From Pseudomonas sp. A34-9 (GTDB lineage Bacteria; Pseudomonadota; Gammaproteobacteria; Pseudomonadales; Pseudomonadaceae): 64,000 nt of DNA. Shown here one piece after another: positions 17,677-26,578 of the stretch. Positions within the stretch are counted from its first letter, which is position 1, and each line of letters opens with the position of its first letter. Made by a program: the position numbers and the translations under genes. The notes beneath the pieces were generated by a model, which was not told the origin of the DNA, did no database searches, and worked only from the letters and a program-made list of their open reading frames with translations. Location of the stretch: the NCBI RefSeq assembly GCF_029543085.1, contig NZ_CP119967.1:3250501-3314500 (forward strand), given 5' to 3'.

Positions 17677-18581
17677 AACAACCGCTCCCCACAGGCATTG
17701 AATGATTCGACCAGATGGTCGATCCACGCGCGCACCGCCGGCATCACCCCGCGTCGATGCGGATACACCGCTTGCAGCCAGCCGCCGGGCAACGACCACT
17801 CGGGTAGCAGCTGCACCAATGTGCCGTTGTGCAGTTCCTCTTCGCAGTACATCATCGGTAGCAACGTAAAACCCTGGCCGGCCAGTACGCAGGCTTTGCG
17901 CACAATAAAGTCATCAATGCCCAACCGTGCTTCCATGTTCAGCTCGAAACTGTTGCCCTGCTGATCGAGCAGACGCACATGAACCAGACGATCGGCCTCC
18001 AGCGCACCGAGCACCGGCAGCGTTTTCAAGTCTTGCGGATGGTTAATCGTCTGACCCTGGATAAACGCCGGGCTGGCCACCACGACCATTTGCGCCTGAC
18101 GCAGGCGCCGGGTGACCAGCAATGGGTCCTCATCACCATGTTCACGCACGCGTAACGCCACATCAAAGCCTTCGCCGACCAGATCGACGCGGCGATTGAG
18201 CAGGACGACTTCGAGTTGCACCTGCGGGAATTTACCGAGAAATTCGCTGATCACCCACGGCAACATCTCACGCGCCAAACCGGTAGGGCACGAGACGCGC
18301 AGTCGACCGCGCGGCTCGCTGGACATGCTCGCCACCGCCTCATCGGCCATTTCCGCTTCCAGCAACATCGCCTGACAGTGACGCAAATAACGCTCGCCCA
18401 CCGCAGTGAGGTTGAGTTGTCGGGTGGTGCGTTGCAGCAAGCGTGCGCCAAGACGATCTTCCAGTTCGGCAATGCGCCGTGACAAGCGTGACTTGGGAAT
18501 GCCCAGCAAGCGCCCGGCCGCCGCAAAACCGCCGGCCTCGACGACTTTGGCGAAATAGTAGAGATCGTTGAGGTCTTGCAT
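17673..18581 (-). CDS. LysR family transcriptional regulator
   Basis: A 302-residue LTTR. Residues 1-60 are the winged helix-turn-helix (DLYYFAKVVEAGGFAAAGRLLGIPKSRLSRRIAELEDRLGARLLQR); the remainder is the substrate-binding-like effector domain. It is of the group that is often divergent from oxidoreductase genes. It reads away from azoR across 128 bp, so azoR is the likely target, and overlaps the MmcQ/YjbR gene. Confidence 0.93.
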   Translation of the reverse strand: MQDLNDLYYFAKVVEAGGFAAAGRLLGIPKSRLSRRIAELEDRLGARLLQRTTRQLNLTAVGERYLRHCQAMLLEAEMADEAVASMSSEPRGRLRVSCPTGLAREMLPWVISEFLGKFPQVQLEVVLLNRRVDLVGEGFDVALRVREHGDEDPLLVTRRLRQAQMVVVASPAFIQGQTINHPQDLKTLPVLGALEADRLVHVRLLDQQGNSFELNMEARLGIDDFIVRKACVLAGQGFTLLPMMYCEEELHNGTLVQLLPEWSLPGGWLQAVYPHRRGVMPAVRAWIDHLVESFNACGERLL

Positions 18582-18709
18582 CGTTGAATTCCAACTGTTC
18601 TATCAGTGGGACAAACTATCGCATTTCAGGCGGCTAATCATCCATTGGTTTCTTGCGTAGGATTGTCTCCATTCCGTCGCCACCGGCGATTCCTTCCAGG
18701 AGATTCCAC

Positions 18710-19321
18710 ATGAAACTGCTGCATATCGATTCGAGCATTCTGGGCGACAACTCGGCTTCCCGTCAGTTGAGCAGCGAAGTCGTCAAAGCCTGGCAGGCCG
18801 CCGAGCCAAGCGCAGTCGTGACCTACCGCGACCTGGCCGCCGACGCCATCAGCCACTTCTCGTCGACCACCCTGGTGGCCGCCGGCACCACTGCTGAGCT
18901 GCGTAACGCCGCACAACAGCACGAAGCCGAACTGAGCGCTTCGACCTTGGCCGAGTTCATCGCTGCCGACGCCGTCGTCATCGCTGCACCGATGTACAAC
19001 TTCACCGTACCGACCCAACTCAAGGCGTGGATCGATCGCGTAGCAGTCGCCGGTCAGACCTTCCGTTACACAGAAGCCGGTCCAGAAGGCCTGTGCGGCG
19101 GCAAGAAAGTGGTGATCATCTCCACTTCCGGCGGCATCCACGCCGGTCAGGCCAGCGGCATCGCTCACGAAGAATACCTGAAGCTGGTGCTGGGCTTCCT
19201 TGGCATCACCGATATCGAAATCGTCCGTGCCGAAGGCCTGGCGTATGGCGAAGAAGTGCGCAACAACGCCATGACCGCTGCCCAGGCGAAGATCAGCGAG
19301 CAACTGTTCGCCGCTGCGTAA
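18710..19321 (+). CDS. azoR: FMN-dependent NADH-azoreductase
   Basis: A 203-residue flavodoxin-fold quinone/azo reductase. The N terminus [21 protein letters not shown], the central [19 protein letters not shown] and SGGIHAG are AzoR hallmarks. It reduces quinones and azo bonds with NAD(P)H, probably protecting against thiol or quinone stress. ATG 18710 follows CAGGAG. A strong hairpin follows. Divergent LysR gene probably controls it. Confidence 0.95.
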   Translation: MKLLHIDSSILGDNSASRQLSSEVVKAWQAAEPSAVVTYRDLAADAISHFSSTTLVAAGTTAELRNAAQQHEAELSASTLAEFIAADAVVIAAPMYNFTVPTQLKAWIDRVAVAGQTFRYTEAGPEGLCGGKKVVIISTSGGIHAGQASGIAHEEYLKLVLGFLGITDIEIVRAEGLAYGEEVRNNAMTAAQAKISEQLFAAA

Positions 19322-19359
19322 GGCTTGCGTAAAGAACAGCTGATGTTCAGGTAACCCCC

Positions 19360-19407
19360 AAAAAACTCTGTATTCTGGTTCCGCAAGGGGCGAATACGGA
19401 GTTTTTT
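19360..19407 (+). terminator. Rho-independent terminator after azoR
   Basis: Left arm 19360-19375 (AAAAAACTCTGTATTC) pairs with right arm 19392-19407 (GAATACGGAGTTTTTT), with one near-centre mismatch, ending in six T. Confidence 0.88.
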
Positions 19408-19557
19408 GTTTCTGGCTGTTACATAATCTGGCCCGGGTTATGCAGTCACACAATCAGCGTCTGAGTGCATTGTCGTAACGGAATACCGAATCCCCGGGGT
19501 TTCAGGCCCGCAACGCAACGGGACTTTCGATTGAGTAACAACAGGGTGGGGCATCCC

Positions 19558-20595
19558 ATGATGCGTCTTTGTGCAGCGTTACTGATTTGCCTGCTCGGCG
19601 GCCTGAATTCAGTGCAGGCTGCGCCTGGGCGACACCCGGTGTGGAGCGTCGGCTACCACGAAATGACCTTCCTCGATCCGCTGGATCTGCAACCGATGCG
19701 CGCCATCGCCTTCTATCCCTCCAGCGACCGCGAACACATGAGCCTGCTCGAGGGCTACTCGATCGAGGCCGGCGAAGACACCAAAGTCGCCATCGGCCGC
19801 TTTCCGATGCTGATGCTCTCCCATGGCAACACCGGCACGCCGCTGGCGCTGCATGACCTCGCGACCTCGCTGGCGCGCAAAGGCTTTGTCGTGGTGGCGG
19901 TGATTCACCCCGGCGACAACTCCAAAGACCACAGCCGATTGGGCACCCTGAGCAATCTCTATGGACGGCCAATCCAGATTTCCGAAGCCATCACCGCAAC
20001 CCTGGGTGACCGCATGCTTGCGCCGTACGTGAACGCCGATCAGGTCGGGGTGATCGGTTATTCGGCGGGCGGTGAGACCGCGTTGATTCTCTCCGGCGCG
20101 CAACCGGATCTGGATCGCCTGCGCCGGTATTGCCAGGAGCGCCCGGACGATCGTGACGCCTGCAATACGCAGGGTGAGCTGATCGTCGATCGCGATGACC
20201 TGCAACCGGTGGCTGATCCGCGTGTTCACGCGTTGCTGTTGATGGCGCCGCTGAGCTTGAAGTTCGGTCGTCACACCCTGGCCGACGTGCATGTACCCGT
20301 GCTGCTTTACAGTGGCGATGGCGACAAACTGGTGGCTTTCGACAAAAACGCGGCTGCGCTGGCGCGCAAACTGCCGACGGCGCCGGATTTCAAATTACTG
20401 GCCGGGGCAGGGCACTTCGTGTTTATGGCGCCGTGCAATGAAGAGCAGATTCGCGCCATGCCGGCGCTGTGCACCGATGCCGATGGTGTGGATCGCGAGG
20501 ATATCCATCGCAACCTTATCTCGGAGGCGGGGCGGTTCTTCTCCCACGCTTTGGGCAAGCCGACCCGGGCGGGCATGCAAACTGCGGATCAATAG
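19558..20595 (+). CDS. Secreted alpha/beta hydrolase (dienelactone-hydrolase-like)
   Basis: A 345-residue protein with signal peptide MMRLCAALLICLLGGLNSVQA. The hydrolase core shows the oxyanion region LSHGNTGT, nucleophile elbow GYSAGG and the late His in GAGHFVF, as in platelet-activating-factor-acetylhydrolase-like esterases. A DNA start at 19558 (two adjacent ATGs) begins the signal peptide after a GGGTGGGG tract; the open frame upstream to 19465 is unlikely to be coding. Exported ester or lipid hydrolysis is likely; substrate unknown. Confidence 0.85.
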   Translation: MMRLCAALLICLLGGLNSVQAAPGRHPVWSVGYHEMTFLDPLDLQPMRAIAFYPSSDREHMSLLEGYSIEAGEDTKVAIGRFPMLMLSHGNTGTPLALHDLATSLARKGFVVVAVIHPGDNSKDHSRLGTLSNLYGRPIQISEAITATLGDRMLAPYVNADQVGVIGYSAGGETALILSGAQPDLDRLRRYCQERPDDRDACNTQGELIVDRDDLQPVADPRVHALLLMAPLSLKFGRHTLADVHVPVLLYSGDGDKLVAFDKNAAALARKLPTAPDFKLLAGAGHFVFMAPCNEEQIRAMPALCTDADGVDREDIHRNLISEAGRFFSHALGKPTRAGMQTADQ

Positions 20596-20657
20596 ATCAA
20601 AAGATCGCAGCCTTCCGTACACCCTGTAGGAGCTGCCGAAGGCTGCGATCTTTTGAC
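20596..20657. repeat. REP pair (family A), divergent orientation
   Basis: Here the two arms face outwards: TCAAAAGATCGCAGCCTTCC on the left, then GTAGGAGCTGCCGAAGG with GCTGCGATCTTTTGA on the right. The left copy is truncated, lacking the GCTCCTAC end. Confidence 0.85.
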
Positions 20658-20665
20658 TTTGCTTT

Positions 20666-21853
20666 TCAGGTCAATGCCCGGCGCTTGAGCAACAACGTCA
20701 AGCCCAGCCCGATCACCGACAACAGCGCCGCACTGAAGAAAATCCACGAATAACCCAGGTTCAACGCCACTGCGCCCATCAACGGCCCGGCGATCGCCAG
20801 CGCCAGATCGAAAAACACAGCGTAAGCGCCCAACCCCGAACCCCGGCTGGAACTGGGCACCTGTTTGATCGCCTCGACACCCAACGCCGGATACACCAGC
20901 GACAGGCCAAACCCCGCCAGCCCGGCGCCGATCAAGGCGAACGCGGTGGAGGGAGCCAGCCACAACATCACCAGCCCCACGGTTTCGATGGTCATGCAAG
21001 CGATGGCCGAAGTGAAACCGCCGAAGCGACTGATCGCCGAGATAAACATCAGGCGCGACAGGATGAAGCACACACCAAACACCGTCAGGCAGTAAGCTGC
21101 GCCGGTCCAGCCACGGTTCAGGTAATACAAGGTGATGAACGTGGTCAGCGTGCCGTAGCCGATCGAGGCCAGGGTCAGGCTGGCGCCATACGGGGCGATC
21201 CGCCCGAATACCGCCCAGAACGGCAGCCGTTCGCCGCGTATCACCGGCACCGAGGGTTTGTTGCGGATCAGCAGCAGCGCGCCTGCCGCCAGTACCGCCA
21301 GCGCGCTGCCGAGGCTGGTAAAGCCGTAATCGGCGACCATCACCACACCCAACGGCGCACCAATGGCAATCGCGCCATACGAAGCGATACCGTTCCAGCC
21401 AATCGATTTCGCGGTGTGTTCGACACCCACTTGGCCCATGCACCAACTGATGGTGCCGACGCCGATCAAGCCCTGCGCGATACCGAGCAGCAAACGGCCG
21501 ATGATCAGAATGATCAGGCTGGTCAGCGGGAAGTCCTGCAGCAATGTGGAGAGCAACGTCAGCAAGCCGCTGAGGACAATCCCCCACAAGCCATAAATGA
21601 TCGCCCGTTTGGTCCCGACCGTATCGGACATGCGCCCGGCCATCGGCCGGCTGAGCAGGGTGGCCAGGTATTGCGAGCCAATCACCAGACCGGCAATCAC
21701 CGCGCTGAAACCCAATTGTTCGTGCACATAACCAGGCAACACCGCAATCGGCAAACCGATGCAGAGGAAGGCAATAAAGGTATAGAAAACGATTGAGACG
21801 ATCTGCAGGGTGATCGCCATGGAGCTTTGCGGTGGCAGTTGCTGCGCAGACAT
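20666..21853 (-). CDS. MFS transporter, YhhS/YfcJ-like
   Basis: A 395-residue carrier with 12 predicted membrane segments. The loop 2-3 motif reads GRMSDTVGTKRAI, and the general layout (VLPGYVHEQLGFSAVIAGLVIGSQYLATLLSRPMAG) matches the YhhS family of MFS efflux proteins. Substrate unknown; drug or sugar efflux are both possible. It is convergent with the hydrolase gene and has no operon partner. Confidence 0.88.
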   Translation of the reverse strand: MSAQQLPPQSSMAITLQIVSIVFYTFIAFLCIGLPIAVLPGYVHEQLGFSAVIAGLVIGSQYLATLLSRPMAGRMSDTVGTKRAIIYGLWGIVLSGLLTLLSTLLQDFPLTSLIILIIGRLLLGIAQGLIGVGTISWCMGQVGVEHTAKSIGWNGIASYGAIAIGAPLGVVMVADYGFTSLGSALAVLAAGALLLIRNKPSVPVIRGERLPFWAVFGRIAPYGASLTLASIGYGTLTTFITLYYLNRGWTGAAYCLTVFGVCFILSRLMFISAISRFGGFTSAIACMTIETVGLVMLWLAPSTAFALIGAGLAGFGLSLVYPALGVEAIKQVPSSSRGSGLGAYAVFFDLALAIAGPLMGAVALNLGYSWIFFSAALLSVIGLGLTLLLKRRALT

Positions 21854-21965
21854 GAGGACTCGTTCGCGGGCGGCGGTGGGAGAGTTCGCATCATGGCGTG
21901 GGTGTCAGATAAAAGAAAGCAGGCTAACTATTTTCCCTGAGGATTGATGTAGCGGCTGATGGCCC

Positions 21966-22032
21966 CTTCGCGAGCAGGCTCGCTCCCACCTTTGGAATGC
22001 ATTCCCCTGTGGGAGCGAGCCTGCTCGCGAAG
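21966..22032. repeat. Palindromic repeat pair (family B)
   Basis: CTTCGCGAGCAGGCTCGCTCCCAC and its inverse GTGGGAGCGAGCCTGCTCGCGAAG separated by about 19 bp, in the gap between ybiT and the MFS gene. Confidence 0.9.
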
Positions 22033-22067
22033 GTAGCCGCACCCGCAAATCCCTCACCTTGGAATGC

Positions 22068-22096
22068 AAAAAGCCCCGTCACATGGACAGGGCTTT
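22068..22096 (-). terminator. Terminator after ybiT
   Basis: Arms 22068-22080 (AAAAAGCCCCGTC) and 22085-22096 (GGACAGGGCTTT) pair with one mismatch; on the minus strand the stem ends GGGGCTTTTTGC, 37 bp after the ybiT stop. Confidence 0.8.
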
Positions 22097-22132
22097 AGCT
22101 TGAAGCTAGCAGCTCAATACTTGAAGCTGCTT

Positions 22133-23719
22133 TTAGAACACCACACCCTGACTACGCAGGTAGTCATCGTAGGTGCCGCTGAAGTCCGTCACGCCGTCCG
22201 GGCTCAGCTCGATAATGCGCGTGGCCAGGGACGATACGAACTCACGGTCGTGGCTGACGAAGATCAGCGTGCCCGGGTAGTTTTCCAGCGCCAGGTTCAG
22301 CGCCTCGATCGATTCCATGTCCAGGTGGTTGGTCGGTTCGTCCATGATCAGCACGTTCGGCTTTTGCAAGATCAGCTTGCCGAACAGCATGCGACCTTGC
22401 TCACCACCGGAAATCACTTTGACCGACTTGAGGATCTCGTCGTTGGAAAACAGCATGCGGCCCAGAGTGCCGCGAATCATCTGCTCGCCTTGAGTCCACT
22501 GACCCATCCAGTCGAACAGGGTAACGTCGTCTTCGAAGTCGTGTGCGTGATCCTGGGCGTAGTAGCCCAGTTCGGCGGCGTCGGTCCACTTGATGCTGCC
22601 GGCGTCCGGGGTCAGTTCGTTGACCAGGGTGCGCAGCAGGGTGGTTTTGCCGATACCGTTCGGGCCGATGATCGCCACGCGCTCGCCGGCTTCAACCTGG
22701 AAGCTGAAGTCTTTGAACAGTGGTTTGCCGTCGAAGCCTTTGGCCATTTTTTCGACGATGACCGCCTGGCGGTGCAGCTTCTTGTTCTGATCGAAGCGGA
22801 TGAACGGGCTCACGCGGCTCGAAGGCTTGACCTCGGCCAGCTGGATCTTGTCGATCGCCTTGGCACGGGAGGTGGCCTGCTTGGCTTTCGAGGCGTTGGC
22901 CGAGAAGCGGCTGACGAACGATTGCAGCTCGGAAATCTGCGCTTTCTTCTTGGCGTTGTCCGACAGCAGTTGCTCGCGCGACTGGGTCGCCACGGTCATG
23001 TACTCGTCGTAGTTGCCCGGGAACAGGCGCAGCTCGCCGTAATCCAGGTCAGCCATGTGCGTGCACACGCTGTTCAGGAAGTGACGGTCGTGAGAGATGA
23101 TGATCATCAGGCTGTTACGCTGGGTCAGAACGTTTTCCAGCCAGCGAATGGTGTTGATGTCCAGGTGGTTGGTCGGTTCGTCGAGCAACAGCACTTCCGG
23201 ATCGGAGAACAGCGCCTGCGCCAGCAATACGCGCAGTTTCCAGCCTGGCGAGACTTCGCTCATCGGGCCGAAGTGCTGCTCGATGCCGATACCCAGGCCC
23301 AGCAACAGTTCACCGGCACGGGACTCGGCGGTGTAGCCGTCCATTTCGGCGAATTCGGTTTCCAGCTCGGCCACGGCCATGCCGTCTTCTTCGCTCATTT
23401 CCGGCAGCGAGTAGATACGATCGCGCTCGGCCTTGACCTTCCACAGCTCTTCGTGACCCATGATCACCGTATCGATCACGGTGAATTCTTCGTAGGCGAA
23501 CTGATCCTGGCGCAATTTACCCAGACGCACGTTCGGCTCGAGCATGACCTGACCGCCGGACGGGTCGAGATCACCGCCGAGGATTTTCATGAAGGTCGAC
23601 TTGCCGCAACCGTTGGCGCCGATCAGACCGTAGCGATTGCCCGCACCGAATTTGACCGAGACGTTTTCGAAGAGCGGCTTGGCGCCGAACTGCATCGTGA
23701 TGTTAGCTGTAGAAATCAA
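22133..23719 (-). CDS. ybiT: ABC-F family ATPase YbiT
   Basis: A 528-residue soluble protein with two ABC ATPase domains and no membrane part. Walker A sites are GANGCGKST (about 36-44) and GPNGIGKTT (about 350-358). Both Walker B segments end in DEPTNHLD, and the second signature is ISGGEQGRM while the first is the altered SPGWKLR. Length, N terminus [21 protein letters not shown] and linker fit YbiT rather than EttA or Uup. ABC-F proteins act on the ribosome E site to rescue or tune translation. ATG 23719 is the first good start; a terminator follows. Confidence 0.92.
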   Translation of the reverse strand: MISTANITMQFGAKPLFENVSVKFGAGNRYGLIGANGCGKSTFMKILGGDLDPSGGQVMLEPNVRLGKLRQDQFAYEEFTVIDTVIMGHEELWKVKAERDRIYSLPEMSEEDGMAVAELETEFAEMDGYTAESRAGELLLGLGIGIEQHFGPMSEVSPGWKLRVLLAQALFSDPEVLLLDEPTNHLDINTIRWLENVLTQRNSLMIIISHDRHFLNSVCTHMADLDYGELRLFPGNYDEYMTVATQSREQLLSDNAKKKAQISELQSFVSRFSANASKAKQATSRAKAIDKIQLAEVKPSSRVSPFIRFDQNKKLHRQAVIVEKMAKGFDGKPLFKDFSFQVEAGERVAIIGPNGIGKTTLLRTLVNELTPDAGSIKWTDAAELGYYAQDHAHDFEDDVTLFDWMGQWTQGEQMIRGTLGRMLFSNDEILKSVKVISGGEQGRMLFGKLILQKPNVLIMDEPTNHLDMESIEALNLALENYPGTLIFVSHDREFVSSLATRIIELSPDGVTDFSGTYDDYLRSQGVVF

Positions 23720-24098
23720 GAGTTTTTCCTGCGAAGCATTCTTAAAAAGCGAGGGTGCGGCTGCAGCGCGTGGCCCGAGTCAAAGTGCGCTGAAGCGGGA
23801 AAGTCCCGTCATCAACCAGGGGGGCGCGTAAAGTTTGGCGGCGATTGTACTGGTCTGGCTCTTTAAACGATAGGGCGATCACGCCACGATCGCCGATTGG
23901 CAGGATCACGGGACAGTTTTTCACAGTTGAAGATTCACTATCGGTTACAAACTGTGGCTAAAATGCCACCTTTCACCGAGCGTCCGGTTACGGCGCGGGC
24001 CAGGGACGTGCCATGTGTATTCAGACCACTGCATAAGACGCTGGGCCTCAGGCCGCCGGGCGCGCAGTTTGTTCACTTTCTGACGTGTGACGATTTCC
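23720..24098. other. 379-bp gap between ybiT and lpxO
   Basis: Divergent promoter region. It contains an imperfect GCGATC...GATCGC inverted repeat near 23875-23893 and no supported ORF, repeat copy or RNA. I cannot place promoters with confidence. Confidence 0.35.
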
Positions 24099-24998
24099 GT
24101 GAAACTCATCATTGCTGCTATTTATGTCATTTCCATTGCATACGTTCATTTGCGTGGACGTGTGCGCCACAAGCTCGGTCGACAACTGAGTGACCATTCG
24201 ACGTTTCTCGCGCCGATCAACTGCTTTCTTTATCTGTTTTCGAAGAAGCCGAACAAGCCGTACCTGGACCCGAGCGAGTTTCCTGACCTGAGCCCGTTGC
24301 AGGCGCACTGGGAAGAAATCCGCGCAGAAGGGCAGAATTTGCTGCGCGCCGGCGAGATCAAGCGCTCTAACCAGTACGACGACGTCGGTTTCAACTCCTT
24401 TTTCAAAAGTGGCTGGAAACGTTTCTATCTGAAGTGGTACGGCGAAAGCCATCCGTCGGCGATGAAGCTGTGCCCGCGCACCACCGAACTGGTGCAAAGC
24501 ATTGGTTCGATCAAGGCCGCGATGTTCGCCGAGCTGCCACCGGGCTCGAAACTGGTGCGTCACCGTGACCCGTATGCCGGTTCCTATCGCTATCACCTGG
24601 GCCTGGACACGCCGAATGACGCTGGCTGCTATATCAACGTGGATGGTGAGAGCTACCACTGGCGTGACGGCGAAGCGGTGATGTTCGACGAGACGTTTAT
24701 TCATTACGCGGAAAACACCACCGACAAGAATCGCATCATCCTGTTTTGCGATATTGAGCGTCCGATGAAGTACCGCTGGGCCGCCGCGTTCAATGCCTGG
24801 TTCAGCCGTACGGTGATGTCGGCTGCCGGCGCGCCGAACGATGCTGGCGACCGCACCGGTGGGATCAACCGGTTGTTTACCCGGATCTACAAGATTCGTC
24901 TGCGGGGAAAAGAGCTGAAAAAGCGCAATCGCAAGCGTTACTACATGGAAAAGTGGGCGATCTTCGGTGGTTTGCTGGCGGTGTTCATTCTGATCTGA
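24099..24998 (+). CDS. lpxO: Lipid A hydroxylase LpxO (aspartyl/asparaginyl beta-hydroxylase family)
   Basis: A 299-residue Fe(II)/2-oxoglutarate dioxygenase with a hydrophobic N-terminal anchor (MKLIIAAIYVISIAYVHL) and C-terminal membrane segment (GGLLAVFILI). The iron ligands are seen in LVRHRDPYAGSYRYHLGL and IHYAEN. LpxO 2-hydroxylates acyl chains of lipid A at the inner membrane, which in Pseudomonas strengthens the outer membrane against cationic peptides. GTG 24099 gives the usual length; another GTG at 24087 would add four residues, and neither has a strong ribosome site, so the start is uncertain. Confidence 0.9.
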   Translation: MKLIIAAIYVISIAYVHLRGRVRHKLGRQLSDHSTFLAPINCFLYLFSKKPNKPYLDPSEFPDLSPLQAHWEEIRAEGQNLLRAGEIKRSNQYDDVGFNSFFKSGWKRFYLKWYGESHPSAMKLCPRTTELVQSIGSIKAAMFAELPPGSKLVRHRDPYAGSYRYHLGLDTPNDAGCYINVDGESYHWRDGEAVMFDETFIHYAENTTDKNRIILFCDIERPMKYRWAAAFNAWFSRTVMSAAGAPNDAGDRTGGINRLFTRIYKIRLRGKELKKRNRKRYYMEKWAIFGGLLAVFILI

Positions 24999-25024
24999 AT
25001 GCTATGCAGTGGCCACGCGACCCT

Positions 25025-25114
25025 GTAGGAGCTGTCGAGTGAAACGAGGCTGCGATCTTTTTATCCTGGTTTTTAAAACAGAATCAAAAGATCGCAGCGT
25101 GCCGCAGCTCCTAC
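25025..25114. repeat. REP pair (family A), mixed arms
   Basis: The left arm carries the long variant GAGCTGTCGAGTGAAACGAGG before GCTGCGATC; the right arm is a short form ending GCCGCAGCTCCTAC. Between convergent lpxO and ku. Confidence 0.9.
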
Positions 25115-25155
25115 AGCGCGAGTGTCGATACGAAGACTCTCGCATAAATAACCTG

Positions 25156-26016
25156 TCAGCCGCCTGACGCTTTCTTCGGTTTCCTCGCCGGAGCAGTCTT
25201 CTCTTTCGCCTTTGGCTTCGCCGGCGCTTTCCCACCCAGACTGCGTTTAAGCAGCTCGGTCAAGTCGATCACATCAGCGGTTTTGCGCTCTTCCTCGCCA
25301 CCCACCGTTTCGACATCCTCGATCTTGCCTTCATGGGCCTTTTTCTCGACCAGCGCCATGATCTTGTCTTCGAACTCATCCTTGTAATCCTCGGGCTTCC
25401 AGTCCGCGCTCATGTCCTGCACCAAGCGTTTGGCCATATCCAGTTCGCCCTTGGCCAACTGCGGCTTGGTCACTTCGCTGCCCAGCTCCAGCTCATCGAG
25501 GCTGCGCACCTCTTGCGGCCAGCGTAACTTCACCAGCACCAAGGCAGAGTCGAGCGGCATCAACGCTGCGAGGTACTGGCGCGTATGCAACACCACGCGG
25601 GCGAGGGCGACTTTGTTGGTTTTGCTCAGGGTTTCACGCAGCAGTGCGTAAACCTTGCCGCCGCGTTTGTCGGGTGCCAGGTAGTAGGGCGTGTCAATGT
25701 TCTGCAGGGGAATCTGTTCGGCGTCGACGAAAGAAAAGATGTCGATGGTCTGCGTCGATACGGGATGCGCCGAGCGAATCTCTTCCTCGCTCAGCACCAC
25801 ATAACGGCCCTTTTCATAGGCCACACCTTTGACGATGTGCTCCTTGGTGACTTCCTTGCCGGTGACCTTGTTGACCCGTTTATAACCCACCGGGTCCATG
25901 CTGCGGCTGTCGAGCCAATCGAAATCGACGCCCTGCGACGAGGTCGCCGAGACCAGTGCGACAGGGATGTGCACCAGTCCGAAACTGATTGCGCCTTTCC
26001 AGATTGCCCGAGCCAT
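25156..26016 (-). CDS. ku: Non-homologous end-joining protein Ku
   Basis: A 286-residue bacterial Ku. The N terminus MARAIWKGAISFGLVHIPVAL and the core DFDWLDSRSMDPVGYKRVNKVTGKEV are diagnostic of the Ku bridge domain; the C terminus is a Lys/Ala/Pro-rich tail (KAPAKPKAKEKTAPARKPKK) that probably helps DNA binding. Ku homodimers bind broken DNA ends and recruit LigD, often in stationary phase. The frame continues upstream to 26103, but ATG 26016 begins the conserved N terminus. No ligD gene is in the window. Confidence 0.96.
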   Translation of the reverse strand: MARAIWKGAISFGLVHIPVALVSATSSQGVDFDWLDSRSMDPVGYKRVNKVTGKEVTKEHIVKGVAYEKGRYVVLSEEEIRSAHPVSTQTIDIFSFVDAEQIPLQNIDTPYYLAPDKRGGKVYALLRETLSKTNKVALARVVLHTRQYLAALMPLDSALVLVKLRWPQEVRSLDELELGSEVTKPQLAKGELDMAKRLVQDMSADWKPEDYKDEFEDKIMALVEKKAHEGKIEDVETVGGEEERKTADVIDLTELLKRSLGGKAPAKPKAKEKTAPARKPKKASGG

Positions 26017-26205
26017 GGTGAGTTCTCCGAGTGATGATCGGATGACCTGCGGCCGTGACTGAAAGTTTCCCCGGAATGCGCGGGTTTCGAGTAACTCGGT
26101 CAAACCGAGTTACATGTTGTTTAAGGCTGGCGGGTTAACAAATCCGAACCCTGAGCGTAGCGTGGACTCGAACGCTCTATCCCCGGCCCATCGAGAGGCA
26201 GCGTC

Positions 26206-26526
26206 ATGAACCGCATTCTGCTTGGCATCGTCGTCCTGACCCTCAGTGGTGGTCTGGTTCATGCCGACGTCCTGTTGGCGCAAAGCCCGACGGGCAACAG
26301 CAATAATCCCTACAACAGTCCGATCCGCCGGGCCAATCCCAACAGTATGCAGGGCACTCAGCCCAGCGCTCCGCCCGTTCGGGGGCCGAACACTGTACCG
26401 ACGCCGCGTCAGCCTACGGTCGAGAACCGGGGCATTGGTAACGGCCAGCCGCTCCGCTCGGTGCCGAGCACGCCACCCACGTTCATTCCCAACCCACCTT
26501 CGCGCAGCGGAGACAGCAACCGTTGA
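26206..26526 (+). CDS. Small Pro-rich exported protein (106 aa)
   Basis: A 106-residue protein with a signal peptide (MNRILLGIVVLTLSGGLVHA). The mature part is low complexity, rich in Pro, Asn, Ser, Thr and Arg (for example NPYNSPIRRANPN and PTPRQPTVENRG), so it is probably disordered in the periplasm or cell surface. Its first ATG follows GAGAGGCAGCGTC, a workable ribosome site. It precedes the aldose dehydrogenase by 52 bp and may share its transcript. No function is recognisable. Confidence 0.7.
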   Translation: MNRILLGIVVLTLSGGLVHADVLLAQSPTGNSNNPYNSPIRRANPNSMQGTQPSAPPVRGPNTVPTPRQPTVENRGIGNGQPLRSVPSTPPTFIPNPPSRSGDSNR

Positions 26527-26578
26527 GCGGCAGGACTGAGGTTCTGCCGGCCCTGCAAACGAACAAAAGGAATCGTGC

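Noticed and set aside
22064..23866. A 600-residue open frame on the plus strand opposite ybiT
   Set aside because: It is the antisense of a strongly conserved ABC-F gene. High GC content keeps long antisense frames open in Pseudomonas; the composition (rich in His, Arg, Gln) is not protein-like and there is no start context.
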